A stretch of DNA of 64,000 bases, from NCBI GenBank assembly GCA_000196815.1, contig FP929003.1, forward strand, positions 620,001 through 684,000. The letters run 5' to 3'. This DNA is from Nitrospira defluvii. Its GTDB lineage: Bacteria > Nitrospirota > Nitrospiria > Nitrospirales > Nitrospiraceae. Positions 25,287 to 36,550 of the stretch are shown piece after piece (the first letter of the stretch is position 1; each line of letters starts with the position of its first letter). The notes under the pieces are model-generated. The model was not told the origin of the DNA. It saw nothing but the letters and a program-made list of their open reading frames with translations, and ran no database searches. Both the position numbers and the translations under genes were made by a program.

Positions 25287-25766
25287 ATGTTGAGCAGGAT
25301 TGCGGTCCTTTTTCTGGGCGTGTTGGGCGTGTTGGCGAGTGGAACGTCGGCGTTGGCGCTGCAGGCCGGCGGAGTCGAAGTCGGTGACCTTGAGACCGGT
25401 TCCGTCGTGGGTCAGCCCTTCAAAGAGTTGGAAGTGGATGTGCAGCTGTATGCCGTTGAACTGGGCGGGCTGAAGGCCTGGTATCCGCCGACCACGGTCA
25501 TCGATTTCAAAGTCCGGCCGGGCCGTCCGTTGTTGATCAAAGTCACGAACACCACCGCGACGGAGCGCGGATTCCAGATGACCGATCCGGTGAACGCGGC
25601 CTCTCCGTTTGTGTTGAAGGCGGAAGTGGTGTTGAAGCCGGGCGAAACGAAGTACATCGGCGTTCCGACCAGCGATTTGTTTAACGCCACCCAGGGAAAC
25701 ACCCTGAGCTACCGCGACCATCTGAATCCGAAGCAGCCGGGCGGTAAGCTGATCATGATCAAGTAA
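25287..25766 (+). CDS. Cupredoxin-like periplasmic protein
   Basis: A 159-residue protein with a signal peptide (LFLGVLGVLASGTSALA) and a beta-sandwich pattern: VIDFKVRPGRPLLIKVTNTT, RGFQMTDPV, VVLKPGETKYIGVPTS, ending KLIMIK. The spacing of strands is like Cupredoxin_1/PetE-like domains, but the usual Cys-His-Met copper set is not present; only the His in YRDHLNP stands out. It may be a structural or chaperone variant. CAGGAGG lies 4 nt before the ATG. It is probably co-transcribed with 24926. Confidence 0.6.
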   Translation: MLSRIAVLFLGVLGVLASGTSALALQAGGVEVGDLETGSVVGQPFKELEVDVQLYAVELGGLKAWYPPTTVIDFKVRPGRPLLIKVTNTTATERGFQMTDPVNAASPFVLKAEVVLKPGETKYIGVPTSDLFNATQGNTLSYRDHLNPKQPGGKLIMIK

Positions 25767-25793
25767 CAGACACCGTCTGTTGGGTGAGTAGAC

Positions 25794-25835
25794 ACGCCCC
25801 GTTCATCCTTGTGGATGGACGGGGCGTTGTCGTTT
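25794..25835 (+). terminator. Intrinsic terminator
   Basis: ACGCCCCGTTCATCC (25794-25808) pairs with GGATGGACGGGGCGT (25813-25827) with a 4-nt loop, followed by a T-rich TGTCGTTTCTT. It may serve both convergent genes. Confidence 0.75.
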
Positions 25836-25875
25836 CTTCACCGCGGTCGAAGCGACGATCGCGAGACGGCCGGGG

Positions 25876-26427
25876 TTACCAATAGTAGGGAAAGCGCCCG
25901 TAGGGTCCCCAGTAGGGATGCCAGAACGGACTGTAGTACGGATAGGGGCGGACACGGGACAGATTCGAGTCTTGCGATGGAATCCAGGTGCGGAACGATT
26001 TGATGTCGATCACGGGATACGTATAGTCGGTCTCGTCGAGCGGCAAGGTGATGGAGCCGGTGAGCTCACCGGTAATGGTCAGGAACGTTCCCTGGGGAAT
26101 GGTTGCCGGATCCAGAAAGTCACGTTGGACCGCGACAAAGCGTCCCTGCGATTTCATCAGATCCAGGGTCGGTTGTTGCGAGTCATTGAGCGGCAACTGC
26201 AGCACTTCGATCCGCGTGCCGTCTTTCATGCGTCGCGCGGCGAGCACCTGCCCGCCGAGCACCAGGGTCTGTCCCTTGAACGAGTCCGGTGCGGCCTTGA
26301 TCTGGGAAAACGGCGGAACGTGCGGGCCGCCGTCGGCCGATTCGTGCATGTCGCCGGATGACGCGCAGGCCGTCAGGATCGCGGCGAACCATAAAATGCC
26401 GATCCCCTGTAGAAGTTTCACTCGCAT
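25876..26427 (-). CDS. Slp-family outer-membrane lipoprotein
   Basis: A 183-residue lipoprotein: signal MRVKLLQGIGILWFAAI with lipobox LTAC. The Slp domain follows (PPFSQIKAAPDSFKGQTLVLGGQVLAARR, EVLQLPLNDSQQPT, GRFVAVQRDFLDP, TFLTITGELTG, YTYPVIDIKSFRTW), then a C-terminal tail rich in Tyr/Pro/Trp (YPYYSPFWHPYWGPY). Slp proteins are starvation or stress-induced outer-membrane lipoproteins. ATG at 26427 puts the signal first; ATG at 26436 is also possible. A TATAAT lies very close to the start on this strand, so the leader may be very short. Confidence 0.8.
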   Translation of the reverse strand: MRVKLLQGIGILWFAAILTACASSGDMHESADGGPHVPPFSQIKAAPDSFKGQTLVLGGQVLAARRMKDGTRIEVLQLPLNDSQQPTLDLMKSQGRFVAVQRDFLDPATIPQGTFLTITGELTGSITLPLDETDYTYPVIDIKSFRTWIPSQDSNLSRVRPYPYYSPFWHPYWGPYGRFPYYW

Positions 26428-26523
26428 CGTTGGCATTATATCAGACGCATAAGTGAGCGAGCATTGTTTATAATGCCGATGAACCTGTTGAACCGAACCC
26501 AGTTTGAAAAAGGAGTGCAACGT

Positions 26524-27168
26524 ATGGCGAAGCGTCGTGGATGGCGGGGCAGTCTGTTGATGGGCCTGATGGCGGTGGCGGCTCTCGGGTTCGTGGGCAC
26601 CGCGCAGGCGGGGAAGGCGGAACTCAAAGGCAACTTCCAGGTGCTGAGCGATGAGAAATCAACGCACAAGCCGGGGAAAGTGCAACTGACTGAATTCGCA
26701 GATTTCTACTGCCCGCATTGCCACCGGTTCGACGGCGAGGGGCTGGCCATTCTGGAGAAGGAATTCGGCAATAAGCTGGAAGCGGTCATGGTGGGGTATC
26801 CCGTGATTCCCGGCAAGTTGCCGACCGCCTTCGATATGTATGAACAGGCCAAGACGATGGGGAAGGGCGCTGAGATGAAGCGGGCGTTGTTTCGGACGAT
26901 CCATAAGGACAAGATCGGCATCATCGATAAGGCGATCCGTGAAGTGCTGATCCGTGAAGTCGGGCTCGACCCGGCGGCGTTCGAAGAAGGGTTGGCCAGC
27001 GCCAAGCCGGCGAAGGCCTTCGAAGACGGGCGGAAATGGGGCGACCGCATCAAGATTCAACAGACGCCCACCGTGCTGCTCGACGGCAACATCAAGGTTG
27101 AGCAAATCGATCCGGAGAATTTGAAGCTGATCATTCACAGCATTCTGGACGGAGACGGCAAGAAGTAA
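26524..27168 (+). CDS. DsbA-like thiol:disulfide oxidoreductase
   Basis: A 214-residue protein with a signal peptide (LLMGLMAVAALGFVGTAQAG), a thioredoxin fold with the active site FADFYCPHCHRF, a helical insert and the cis-Pro region IQQTPTVLLDG. CPHC is the DsbA motif. It should introduce or shuffle disulfides in the periplasm, useful for the Cys-bearing proteins here, though that link is inference. AAAGGAG lies upstream of the ATG. It is divergent from the Slp-like gene and upstream of the copper ATPase. Confidence 0.85.
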   Translation: MAKRRGWRGSLLMGLMAVAALGFVGTAQAGKAELKGNFQVLSDEKSTHKPGKVQLTEFADFYCPHCHRFDGEGLAILEKEFGNKLEAVMVGYPVIPGKLPTAFDMYEQAKTMGKGAEMKRALFRTIHKDKIGIIDKAIREVLIREVGLDPAAFEEGLASAKPAKAFEDGRKWGDRIKIQQTPTVLLDGNIKVEQIDPENLKLIIHSILDGDGKK

Positions 27169-27197
27169 GAGTCGTATCTCCTGAAGGGTGAAGCGTT

Positions 27198-27238
27198 CCT
27201 CGGCCGGAACGAGATACGAACGACGAGATACGAGGTGC
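27198..27238. repeat. CGAGATACGA-type short repeat
   Basis: GAACGAGATACGAACGACGAG and a second CGAGATACGAG follow each other. The reverse complement (CGTATCTCGT) recurs at 58853-58884 and 59401-59416. Function unknown. Confidence 0.5.
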
Positions 27239-27244
27239 GGGTTC

Positions 27245-30127
<2,883 letters not shown>

Positions 30128-30180
30128 GTTCTGAGTGTGCAAGCCCTTGCCGCATGATAGGCTGGGGCCTGCCGTTTCTA

Positions 30181-30447
30181 GCAGGATGCGGAAAAAGTCC
30201 GCCAGCGTCGTTCTCGCAGGACACTGCCGCCTCACCGGCTCGGCGGAGTTCACAAACGTGACGCGCGTTATTCCGCGCGTCGTGAACCTCAGAGGCTCAC
30301 CGTACCGCGAGAGTACGATTCGCCTCCTCGCTCGCTGCGGCCTTGCCGGACGGCCTTTTTGCGCATCCTGCGGTTTATTTTGACGCGAGATGGCACTGGA
30401 GCTCAGTCCGAGCTATTGCGCGACAAGCTAGTTTTTGTGCATCCTGC
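30181..30447 (+). mobile_element. TIR element, copy 3 (267 bp)
   Basis: Flanked by TA (30179-30180 and 30448-30449). It starts GCAGGATGCGGAAAAAGTCC and ends GTTTTTGTGCATCCTGC. It has the same core hairpin as the 201-bp copies but carries an extra stretch of about 65 bp near 30220-30290 with its own inverted repeats. Its right edge lies only 17 bp before the htrA start codon. Confidence 0.78.
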
Positions 30448-30464
30448 TAGGGATGTTTCACACC

Positions 30465-31898
30465 ATGTCGTTACGTGGATCACAAATGGGCCTGTTGGCT
30501 CTGGGAATCGCGGGCGTCCTGCTGGGCTGTTGGCCTGAGGGTTCAGCCTCGGCTGCTGATTTGCTTGCACCGCGTCTGTCAAAGGTCAGCACGGCCGGCG
30601 ATTTGCAGGCCCAGGTGCGGGCCACCGCGGCCAAGGTGCTTCCCGCTGTCGTCAGCATCGCCTCGACGGTGATGGTGCACGATCAGGCCTTCAGCGATGA
30701 GGGGCTGCCGTTCGGCATGTTCAAAGACGTGCCGCCGCGCCGCCAATACGGGCAAGGCTCCGGGGTGATCGTTTCGTCGGATGGATACATCATCACCAAC
30801 AATCACGTCGTGGCCGATGCCGTGGATGTGGAAGTCATTCTCGCCGATCGACGGCAGTTCAAGGGCCGAGTGGTCGCGACCGATCCGAAAACCGATGTGG
30901 CGGTAGTGAAAATCAGCGCCACTGGCCTTCCTGCCGCGGCCTGGGGCGACTCCAGCGCGCTGGCCGTCGGCGATTTCGTCCTCGCGATCGGCAATCCCCT
31001 CGGTCTGAGTCGCACCGTCACCTTCGGCATCGTCAGCGCGGTCGGTCGAGCCGATGTGGGCGTGGCCGATGTGGAAGATTTCATTCAGACCGATGCGCCG
31101 ATCAATCCCGGGAACTCGGGCGGAGCCCTGGTGAACACCAACGGAGAGTTGGTCGGGATCAACACGGCCATTGCCAGTCCGACGGGCGGCAGCGTCGGCG
31201 TCGGTTTTGCGATTCCCAGCAACATGGCGAGAACCGCCATGCAGAGTCTCATCAAGACGGGCCGGGTTGTCCGGGGATTTCTGGGGGCCTCCACGCAGGA
31301 TGTCACGCCGTTGCTCGCCAAGACGTTCCACCTGCCGGATGTGAAGGGCTCGATCATTACCGACCTGCAGGCCAAGGGGTCCGCCGAACGGGCCGGTTTG
31401 AAGCGCGGCGACGTGGTTGTGCGGTTCGACGGGCGCGATGTCATGGATAGCGGGCATCTGCGGAATCTCATGGCGGCGGCCGCCATCGGCAGCAAACACC
31501 GGATCGAACTGCTGCGGGACGCCCGCTTGATGCAGGCGGAGTTGACGGTGCAGGAAGCGCCTCGCGAGCGGCAGCGGAAAGCGCAAACGGCCGAGACGGC
31601 TGGTCCCACGGCGCATCCTCTCTCAGGTGTGATCGTCGATGAGATCACGCCCGCGTTGGCCCGCCAGATGGATCTCCCTGCGAACACCGGCCTGGTGGTG
31701 ACGGATATCGAAGACGGCAGCCTGGCGGAAGTGTCGGGACTGCAGCCCGGTGATCTGCTGCTCGAACTCAATCGACAGCCCATTCCCAACTTCAGCACCT
31801 TTCAACGGCTCGCTGAGCCGCTTCGTTCTACGGATCTTGCCCTCCTGCTCATCAACAGGCAGGGGAGCCTGCTCTACATTCCCATCCAGAGCGAATAA
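30465..31898 (+). CDS. HtrA/DegP-family periplasmic serine protease
   Basis: A 477-residue protease: signal segment (GLLALGIAGVLLGC), trypsin-like domain with catalytic His114 (ITNNHVVADA), Asp144 (PKTDVAVVK) and Ser218 (NPGNSGGALVN), then two PDZ domains (VVRGFLGASTQDVTP.. and LSGVIVDEITPALA..). It degrades or refolds misfolded envelope proteins. ATG 30465 or 30453 may be used. The upstream region is occupied by the TIR element, so its promoter must be inside or beyond that element. The Cys in LLGCWPEG could make it a lipoprotein. Confidence 0.9.
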   Translation: MSLRGSQMGLLALGIAGVLLGCWPEGSASAADLLAPRLSKVSTAGDLQAQVRATAAKVLPAVVSIASTVMVHDQAFSDEGLPFGMFKDVPPRRQYGQGSGVIVSSDGYIITNNHVVADAVDVEVILADRRQFKGRVVATDPKTDVAVVKISATGLPAAAWGDSSALAVGDFVLAIGNPLGLSRTVTFGIVSAVGRADVGVADVEDFIQTDAPINPGNSGGALVNTNGELVGINTAIASPTGGSVGVGFAIPSNMARTAMQSLIKTGRVVRGFLGASTQDVTPLLAKTFHLPDVKGSIITDLQAKGSAERAGLKRGDVVVRFDGRDVMDSGHLRNLMAAAAIGSKHRIELLRDARLMQAELTVQEAPRERQRKAQTAETAGPTAHPLSGVIVDEITPALARQMDLPANTGLVVTDIEDGSLAEVSGLQPGDLLLELNRQPIPNFSTFQRLAEPLRSTDLALLLINRQGSLLYIPIQSE

Positions 31899-32069
31899 CC
31901 GGTTCCCCCCCTCCCTCAACAATCAACCTGTACCCACGCTGAACGTGCCTCTGAAGTCGGCGCCGACGCCCTGTGGAAACTCCCGAAAAAATTGAATTTG
32001 TAAATAGCTGCGGCATACTGAGTCGGTGCATAGAGAGCTTCAGAGGATTCCATCTTAAAGAGGTGCATC

Positions 32070-32444
32070 GTGTGGTCGATCTCGCGGGTGAGTTGTCTGC
32101 TCGCCCTCTGGCTATGCACGGCCTGTGCGTCTGAGCCGGAGGCGACGCCGTCGTATCTGCTCGGGGTGTGGGAAACGGCGGCCGAAGGTTACACGGACCA
32201 ACATATGGTTATCGATGAGCGCTGGATCGGATTCGGCACGAGCGCCGTCACGGCGGACGGGTATGTGATCACGCAGATCGATGAACGCCGCGAGGGGACC
32301 AAGACCCTGTTCGTCTTGTCCTATCAGGGCGCCGATCAGACCACGTTTCAACTGGCATTTTTTTATGAGCCGGCCGCCGGCGGCAGGATTGTCTATAAGA
32401 ATCAGGACCATTTGGTGTGGACGAGAAAGGTTGCGACATCATGA
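32070..32444 (+). CDS. Small lipoprotein of unknown function
   Basis: A 124-residue protein with signal MWSISRVSCLLALWLCTAC (lipobox CTAC) and a compact beta-rich domain (LLGVWETAAEG, MVIDERWIGFGT, LFVLSYQGADQTTFQLAFFYE). No family recognised. It overlaps the next gene by ATGA and probably belongs with the HAMP/pseudopilin genes downstream. Confidence 0.65.
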   Translation: MWSISRVSCLLALWLCTACASEPEATPSYLLGVWETAAEGYTDQHMVIDERWIGFGTSAVTADGYVITQIDERREGTKTLFVLSYQGADQTTFQLAFFYEPAAGGRIVYKNQDHLVWTRKVATS

Positions 32445-33076
32445 GTCGGCCACGGTTTCGACGCCATTTTCTGTGGGACACGGTACAACCACGTTTCCTG
32501 GGTCTGAGCTTCTGCTATGTGGTGGTGGTGATCGTCGCCGTGTCGGCCGCGCTGTTTCTTCCACTGATGCTCCAACTGGATCATCTGCCTGTTTCCAGCC
32601 CTGAGGCGCAGCGGGTGGCCGACCAGTTTGAGCTCTTGCACAGCCGCTTCTGGCCGGTGGTGGCGGTGGTGTCCCTGCTCCTGCTCGTGCACGGTGTGTT
32701 TTTCTCGCATCGGATCGCGGGTCCCCTCTATCGCTTCCGCTTGATTTTCCAGTCCGTCGCGAGCGGCGATCTGACCGTGCGCACCTCGATTCGCAAGAGC
32801 GATTATCTCCATGCGGAAGCGCAATGTTTGGGTGAAATGGTCGGCGCGTTGCGGGAGAAGATCGCCCGTATCGAAGCCCACCATGCCGACATCGCTCCGC
32901 AGTTAGAGCGATTGAAGCAGGCGGCGGCGCGAGGCTCCTTTCGCGAGGTGGAGCAGGAGGCGGATCGGCTTCGATCCACCGTCGATCAGCTCGCGCAGGC
33001 GATGGAGCCGTTTCAGACCAAGGCGGATGTGATCGAGGCCCGGCCGGTCTCGTTGCCCACTGCCTCGGGATTTTAG
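32441..33076 (+). CDS. Two-helix membrane protein with HAMP domain
   Basis: A 211-residue protein with two membrane helices (LSFCYVVVVIVAVSAALFLP and FWPVVAVVSLLLLVHGVFFS), a HAMP domain (RIAGPLYRFRLIFQSVASGDL) and a C-terminal coiled coil. It has no kinase or methyl-accepting domain, so it looks like a sensor input module without output. It is coupled to the lipoprotein before it and 8 bp from the pseudopilin gene. Confidence 0.75.
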   Translation: MSRPRFRRHFLWDTVQPRFLGLSFCYVVVVIVAVSAALFLPLMLQLDHLPVSSPEAQRVADQFELLHSRFWPVVAVVSLLLLVHGVFFSHRIAGPLYRFRLIFQSVASGDLTVRTSIRKSDYLHAEAQCLGEMVGALREKIARIEAHHADIAPQLERLKQAAARGSFREVEQEADRLRSTVDQLAQAMEPFQTKADVIEARPVSLPTASGF

Positions 33077-33083
33077 GTCACGT

Positions 33084-33713
33084 ATGGTGGAAAATACAGA
33101 TTGCCGCGGGCAGCTAGGCTTTACAATCATTGAGTTGATGATTGCCGTAACGATTGTCGGGGCACTGGCGGGTTTGGCGATTCCGAACTATCTGAGCTAC
33201 CTCGACAAGGCGAGACTAGCGCGGGCGATCGCCGAAATTCGCTATATCGAACGGGTAATCGATTCGTACCAAGCGGCAAACGAGTCACTGCCCAACACAC
33301 TTGCCGAGGCGGGAGCCGGTGGCATGGTCGATCCCTGGGGCAATTCCTATGCATACCTCAACATTGCGGCGTTGACCCCGCCTGGCGGCGGGGGTGGGGG
33401 TGCGAGCGGAACTGGGGGAGGGGGCGGTGGAGGAAGCGGGGGTGGATCGGCCCCGGCTTCATCACATGCGGGAGGGAATCAGACATCGTACTGGTTTGAG
33501 CCGGCTAGTGCCTACGCGGCCAACCCGTCCGGGGGTGGGCCACCCTCGCAACCTCGCAAGGATCGTTTTCTCCATCCGATCAATTCCGACTACGATCTCT
33601 ATAGCATGGGCAAAGACGGCGAAAGCGTGGAGCCGTTGACCGCTCAGAAAAGCCATGACGATGTGATCCGCGCCAATGACGGCAGCTTTGTCGGCTTGGC
33701 CGTAGAGTTCTAG
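33084..33713 (+). CDS. Type II/IV pseudopilin with glycine-rich insertion
   Basis: A 209-residue pseudopilin: a prepilin signal (QLGFTIIELMIAVTIVGALA) with Phe at +1 and Glu at +5, then a GspG-like domain (IAEIRYIERVIDSYQ, LPNTLAEAG, DPWGNSYAY, DYDLYSMGKDGES). Between the DPWG and DYDLYS parts, where GspG normally has a short loop, there is a long Gly/Ser/Pro-rich insertion with runs of up to seven Gly. No secretion ATPase is next to it. Confidence 0.85.
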   Translation: MVENTDCRGQLGFTIIELMIAVTIVGALAGLAIPNYLSYLDKARLARAIAEIRYIERVIDSYQAANESLPNTLAEAGAGGMVDPWGNSYAYLNIAALTPPGGGGGGASGTGGGGGGGSGGGSAPASSHAGGNQTSYWFEPASAYAANPSGGGPPSQPRKDRFLHPINSDYDLYSMGKDGESVEPLTAQKSHDDVIRANDGSFVGLAVEF

Positions 33714-33727
33714 CAGGACGAGACCTC

Positions 33728-36496
33728 GTGCAGATTGAACGATCGTTTCTCAGTAGTCGTGTTGCCCGCCGGGTCTTCTTTCTCTTCATCCTCTGCGCCC
33801 TCTTGCCGGTCGGCGCGCTGAGCCTGGTGTCGTTCAGCGACGTGACCGGCCAGCTCACTCAGCAGGCCGAACGACGTGTGCGGCAGGAAAGTAAAGTCGT
33901 CGGCATGGCAATCTACCAGCGGCTGCTCTTTCTCGAATCAAAGCTGCTGTCTCTGATCGTTCAGGGGCATCCTTCTTCGAGCCCTGGGCCGCTCGGTTCC
34001 CAGCAAGAAGCCATGCCGAACACGCCGCTGTTTCTTGGATTGGCTCAGGTGATCAAGGGAGGAGCGGTGCAGGTGCTGTTCGGTGAGAATCATGTTCTGC
34101 CTGCCCTCTCGCCGACCCAGTGGTCGCTGCTCCGCGACAATAAAACCCACTTGATCACGGCGAACAACCGAGCGGGTTCGCGCCGCGTATTTCTCGTACG
34201 AGCGGTGAGTTCAGGGATGCCGGAGGAACAGGCTGTCATCGCGGAGATCAACGGCGAATATATTTGGGGCTTGGTCAGACAGGTCGCTCTTCCGACGGAT
34301 TTGGCGATGTGTGTGTTCGCAAGCGCAACGGAAATATTGTTCTGTAGCGAATCTGCACCGGCCCAATTGCCGGGACAATGGTCCCGGCATGAAGGGAACG
34401 ACAATCCATCAGTGTACGAATGGAGCGACGGTCAGGATTCCTACATCGCGGGATATTGGGCGATCCCGCTCCGGTATCAATTTTCGACGGCGCCCTGGAC
34501 CGTGCTGTTGAGTGAATCGCGACGCTCGGTGCTCGCGCCGCTGGCGAGCTTTCACTATCGCTTCAGCCTGGTGGTCGTGATCGCTCTGTTGTGCGTGGCG
34601 TTGCTCAGCGTGAATCAAATCCGGAAGACCATGGTGCCGCTGGAGGAACTGGGCGAAGGCACGAGGCGTATTGCCAAACGGAATTTTGCGACGCCGGTGC
34701 AGGTTAAGAGCGGGGACGAGTTCGAGGAACTTGCGGCCTCCTTCAATGCCATGGCGTGCCGGTTGAATCAGCAATTTACGCAGTTGGCCACGATCCATGA
34801 GATCGACCGATCGGTGCTCTCGGTGCTCGACCCTAGTCGGATTGTCAATACGGTTTTGGCCCGGTTGCGCGAGGTCTCTCCCTGCCAGGGCCTCGCCGTG
34901 TTGTTGATCGATCCATCCGAGCGCACCCGTGGGTGGCTGTATGCCAGGCTGGGACCGGAGAGCCAGCAGACGACCATGCAGGGCGTGACGGTGACGGAGG
35001 CTGAGAGCCGGATGCTCACGGCGCACCGGGACGGCTCGACCTTGGTGCAGCCGTCCGGAGCAGGGGCGTTTGCCGCCCTGAGGGGGCGGGGGAATGAGTC
35101 CCTGCTGGTGCTGCCCCTTTTCCGCTCGCACGACCTGTTAGGCGGAATTGTGTTGAGTTACCGGCAAGCGCCCGACATGCACGAGGATCACATCATGCAA
35201 TTGCGTCAGTTGGCCGATCAGGTGGCGGTGGCGCTGAGCAACGCATCGGATCTTGCGGAGCGGAAGCGGGCGGAATCGTCTTTGCGGGAGAGCCATACGC
35301 AGTTGGAGGCCGCCATGGCCGAACTCAAGACGACGCAGCAGCAGATGGTACAGCAGGAACGGTTGCGGGCGCTGGGCCAAATGGCGAGCGGTATCGCCCA
35401 TGACTTCAACAACACCCTCTCGCCGATTATGGGCTTCAGCGAACTCCTGCTCATCGCGCCCCAGATGGCGTCGGATCCCGCGCAACTGAAGGAGTATCTG
35501 CAGACGATCAATATGGCGGCCAAGGACGCGGCGAAGGTCGTCAGCCGGCTGCGGGATTTCTATCGCCCCCGCCTCGACGCGGATTTGGCCGGCATCGTCG
35601 ATCTCAACAGCCTGGTCCAGCAAAGTGTGAAGCTCAGTCAGCCGAAGTGGAAAGATCAGGCTCTGGCGAACGGCGTGGCGATCGAGATCAAAACAGAATT
35701 GGAGCCGGTACCCTCGGTCGCCGGACATGAATCGGAATTGCGCGAGGTCCTGACGAATCTGGTGTTTAATGCCGTCGATGCGATGCCCAAAAGCGGGTCG
35801 ATTACGCTCCGCACCAAAGTCGACGGCGATGCGGTACGCCTGGAAGTCAGCGACACCGGCACGGGGATGACGGAAGAAGTGCGTCAACGTTGTCTTGAAC
35901 CGTTCTTCTCCACGAAAGGAGAAAAGGGCTCCGGTCTGGGATTGGCCATGGTGTACGGCATCATCCGGCGGTTGCGTGGCACCATCGATATCACGAGCGC
36001 CGTCGGCGTGGGGACGACGTTCAGCATCCGCCTTCCGATTCAAACGGAAGCGGAGACAGGCACAGAACATGACGGCCACAACATGGACGGGGTCCGGTTG
36101 CAGGTCCTGGTCGTAGACGACGATCCGCTGGTGGGCCGTGTGACGGGCGAATATCTCCGGGTGGCCGGACACAGCGTAGAAGTGGTCGGGAGCGCGGCCG
36201 AGGCGATTAAGCGGTTCAATCCCGAGCGGGTTCATCTGGTGGTGACCGATCACGGCATGCCGCACATGACCGGCCGCCAGCTGGCCGGCGTGATCAAAAA
36301 AGTCTCGCCCGACACGCCGGTCCTGCTGCTGACAGGCGGCGATCAGATCGAGCCGGAGGACACGGTGTCGCAGGCAGTGGATGCCGAGTTGAGTAAGCCG
36401 CTGACGATGGGAGCGCTCCGGCAGGCGTTGTCCACGCTCCGGTATCCGAAATCCATCCCTGCGGAGAGCCAGAAAGAAATTGGTGATGCGGCATGA
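33728..36496 (+). CDS. Hybrid sensor histidine kinase (dCache-like, HAMP, GAF, HisKA, HATPase, REC)
   Basis: A 922-residue membrane kinase. A first helix (VFFLFILCALLPVGALSLV) is followed by a periplasmic sensor of about 240 residues, a second helix (LVVVIALLCVALLSVNQI), HAMP, a GAF domain (ILDPSR..RLREVSPCQGLAVLLID), a coiled coil, a HisKA H-box (QMASGIAHDFNNTLSPIMGF), a HATPase (NLVFNAVDAMP, DTGTGM, GSGLGLAMVYGI) and a C-terminal receiver (VLVVDDDPLVG, TDHGMPHMTG, LSKPL). It should phosphorylate its own receiver and then the next gene's receiver or a partner. GTG 33728 is the likely start, 14 bp after the pseudopilin. Confidence 0.88.
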   Translation: MQIERSFLSSRVARRVFFLFILCALLPVGALSLVSFSDVTGQLTQQAERRVRQESKVVGMAIYQRLLFLESKLLSLIVQGHPSSSPGPLGSQQEAMPNTPLFLGLAQVIKGGAVQVLFGENHVLPALSPTQWSLLRDNKTHLITANNRAGSRRVFLVRAVSSGMPEEQAVIAEINGEYIWGLVRQVALPTDLAMCVFASATEILFCSESAPAQLPGQWSRHEGNDNPSVYEWSDGQDSYIAGYWAIPLRYQFSTAPWTVLLSESRRSVLAPLASFHYRFSLVVVIALLCVALLSVNQIRKTMVPLEELGEGTRRIAKRNFATPVQVKSGDEFEELAASFNAMACRLNQQFTQLATIHEIDRSVLSVLDPSRIVNTVLARLREVSPCQGLAVLLIDPSERTRGWLYARLGPESQQTTMQGVTVTEAESRMLTAHRDGSTLVQPSGAGAFAALRGRGNESLLVLPLFRSHDLLGGIVLSYRQAPDMHEDHIMQLRQLADQVAVALSNASDLAERKRAESSLRESHTQLEAAMAELKTTQQQMVQQERLRALGQMASGIAHDFNNTLSPIMGFSELLLIAPQMASDPAQLKEYLQTINMAAKDAAKVVSRLRDFYRPRLDADLAGIVDLNSLVQQSVKLSQPKWKDQALANGVAIEIKTELEPVPSVAGHESELREVLTNLVFNAVDAMPKSGSITLRTKVDGDAVRLEVSDTGTGMTEEVRQRCLEPFFSTKGEKGSGLGLAMVYGIIRRLRGTIDITSAVGVGTTFSIRLPIQTEAETGTEHDGHNMDGVRLQVLVVDDDPLVGRVTGEYLRVAGHSVEVVGSAAEAIKRFNPERVHLVVTDHGMPHMTGRQLAGVIKKVSPDTPVLLLTGGDQIEPEDTVSQAVDAELSKPLTMGALRQALSTLRYPKSIPAESQKEIGDAA

Positions 36497-36550
36497 GGAT
36501 GGTAGGGTGGAAGCGGTAGGATTTCGAGAACCAGGAGCCCGGGTGTTGCC

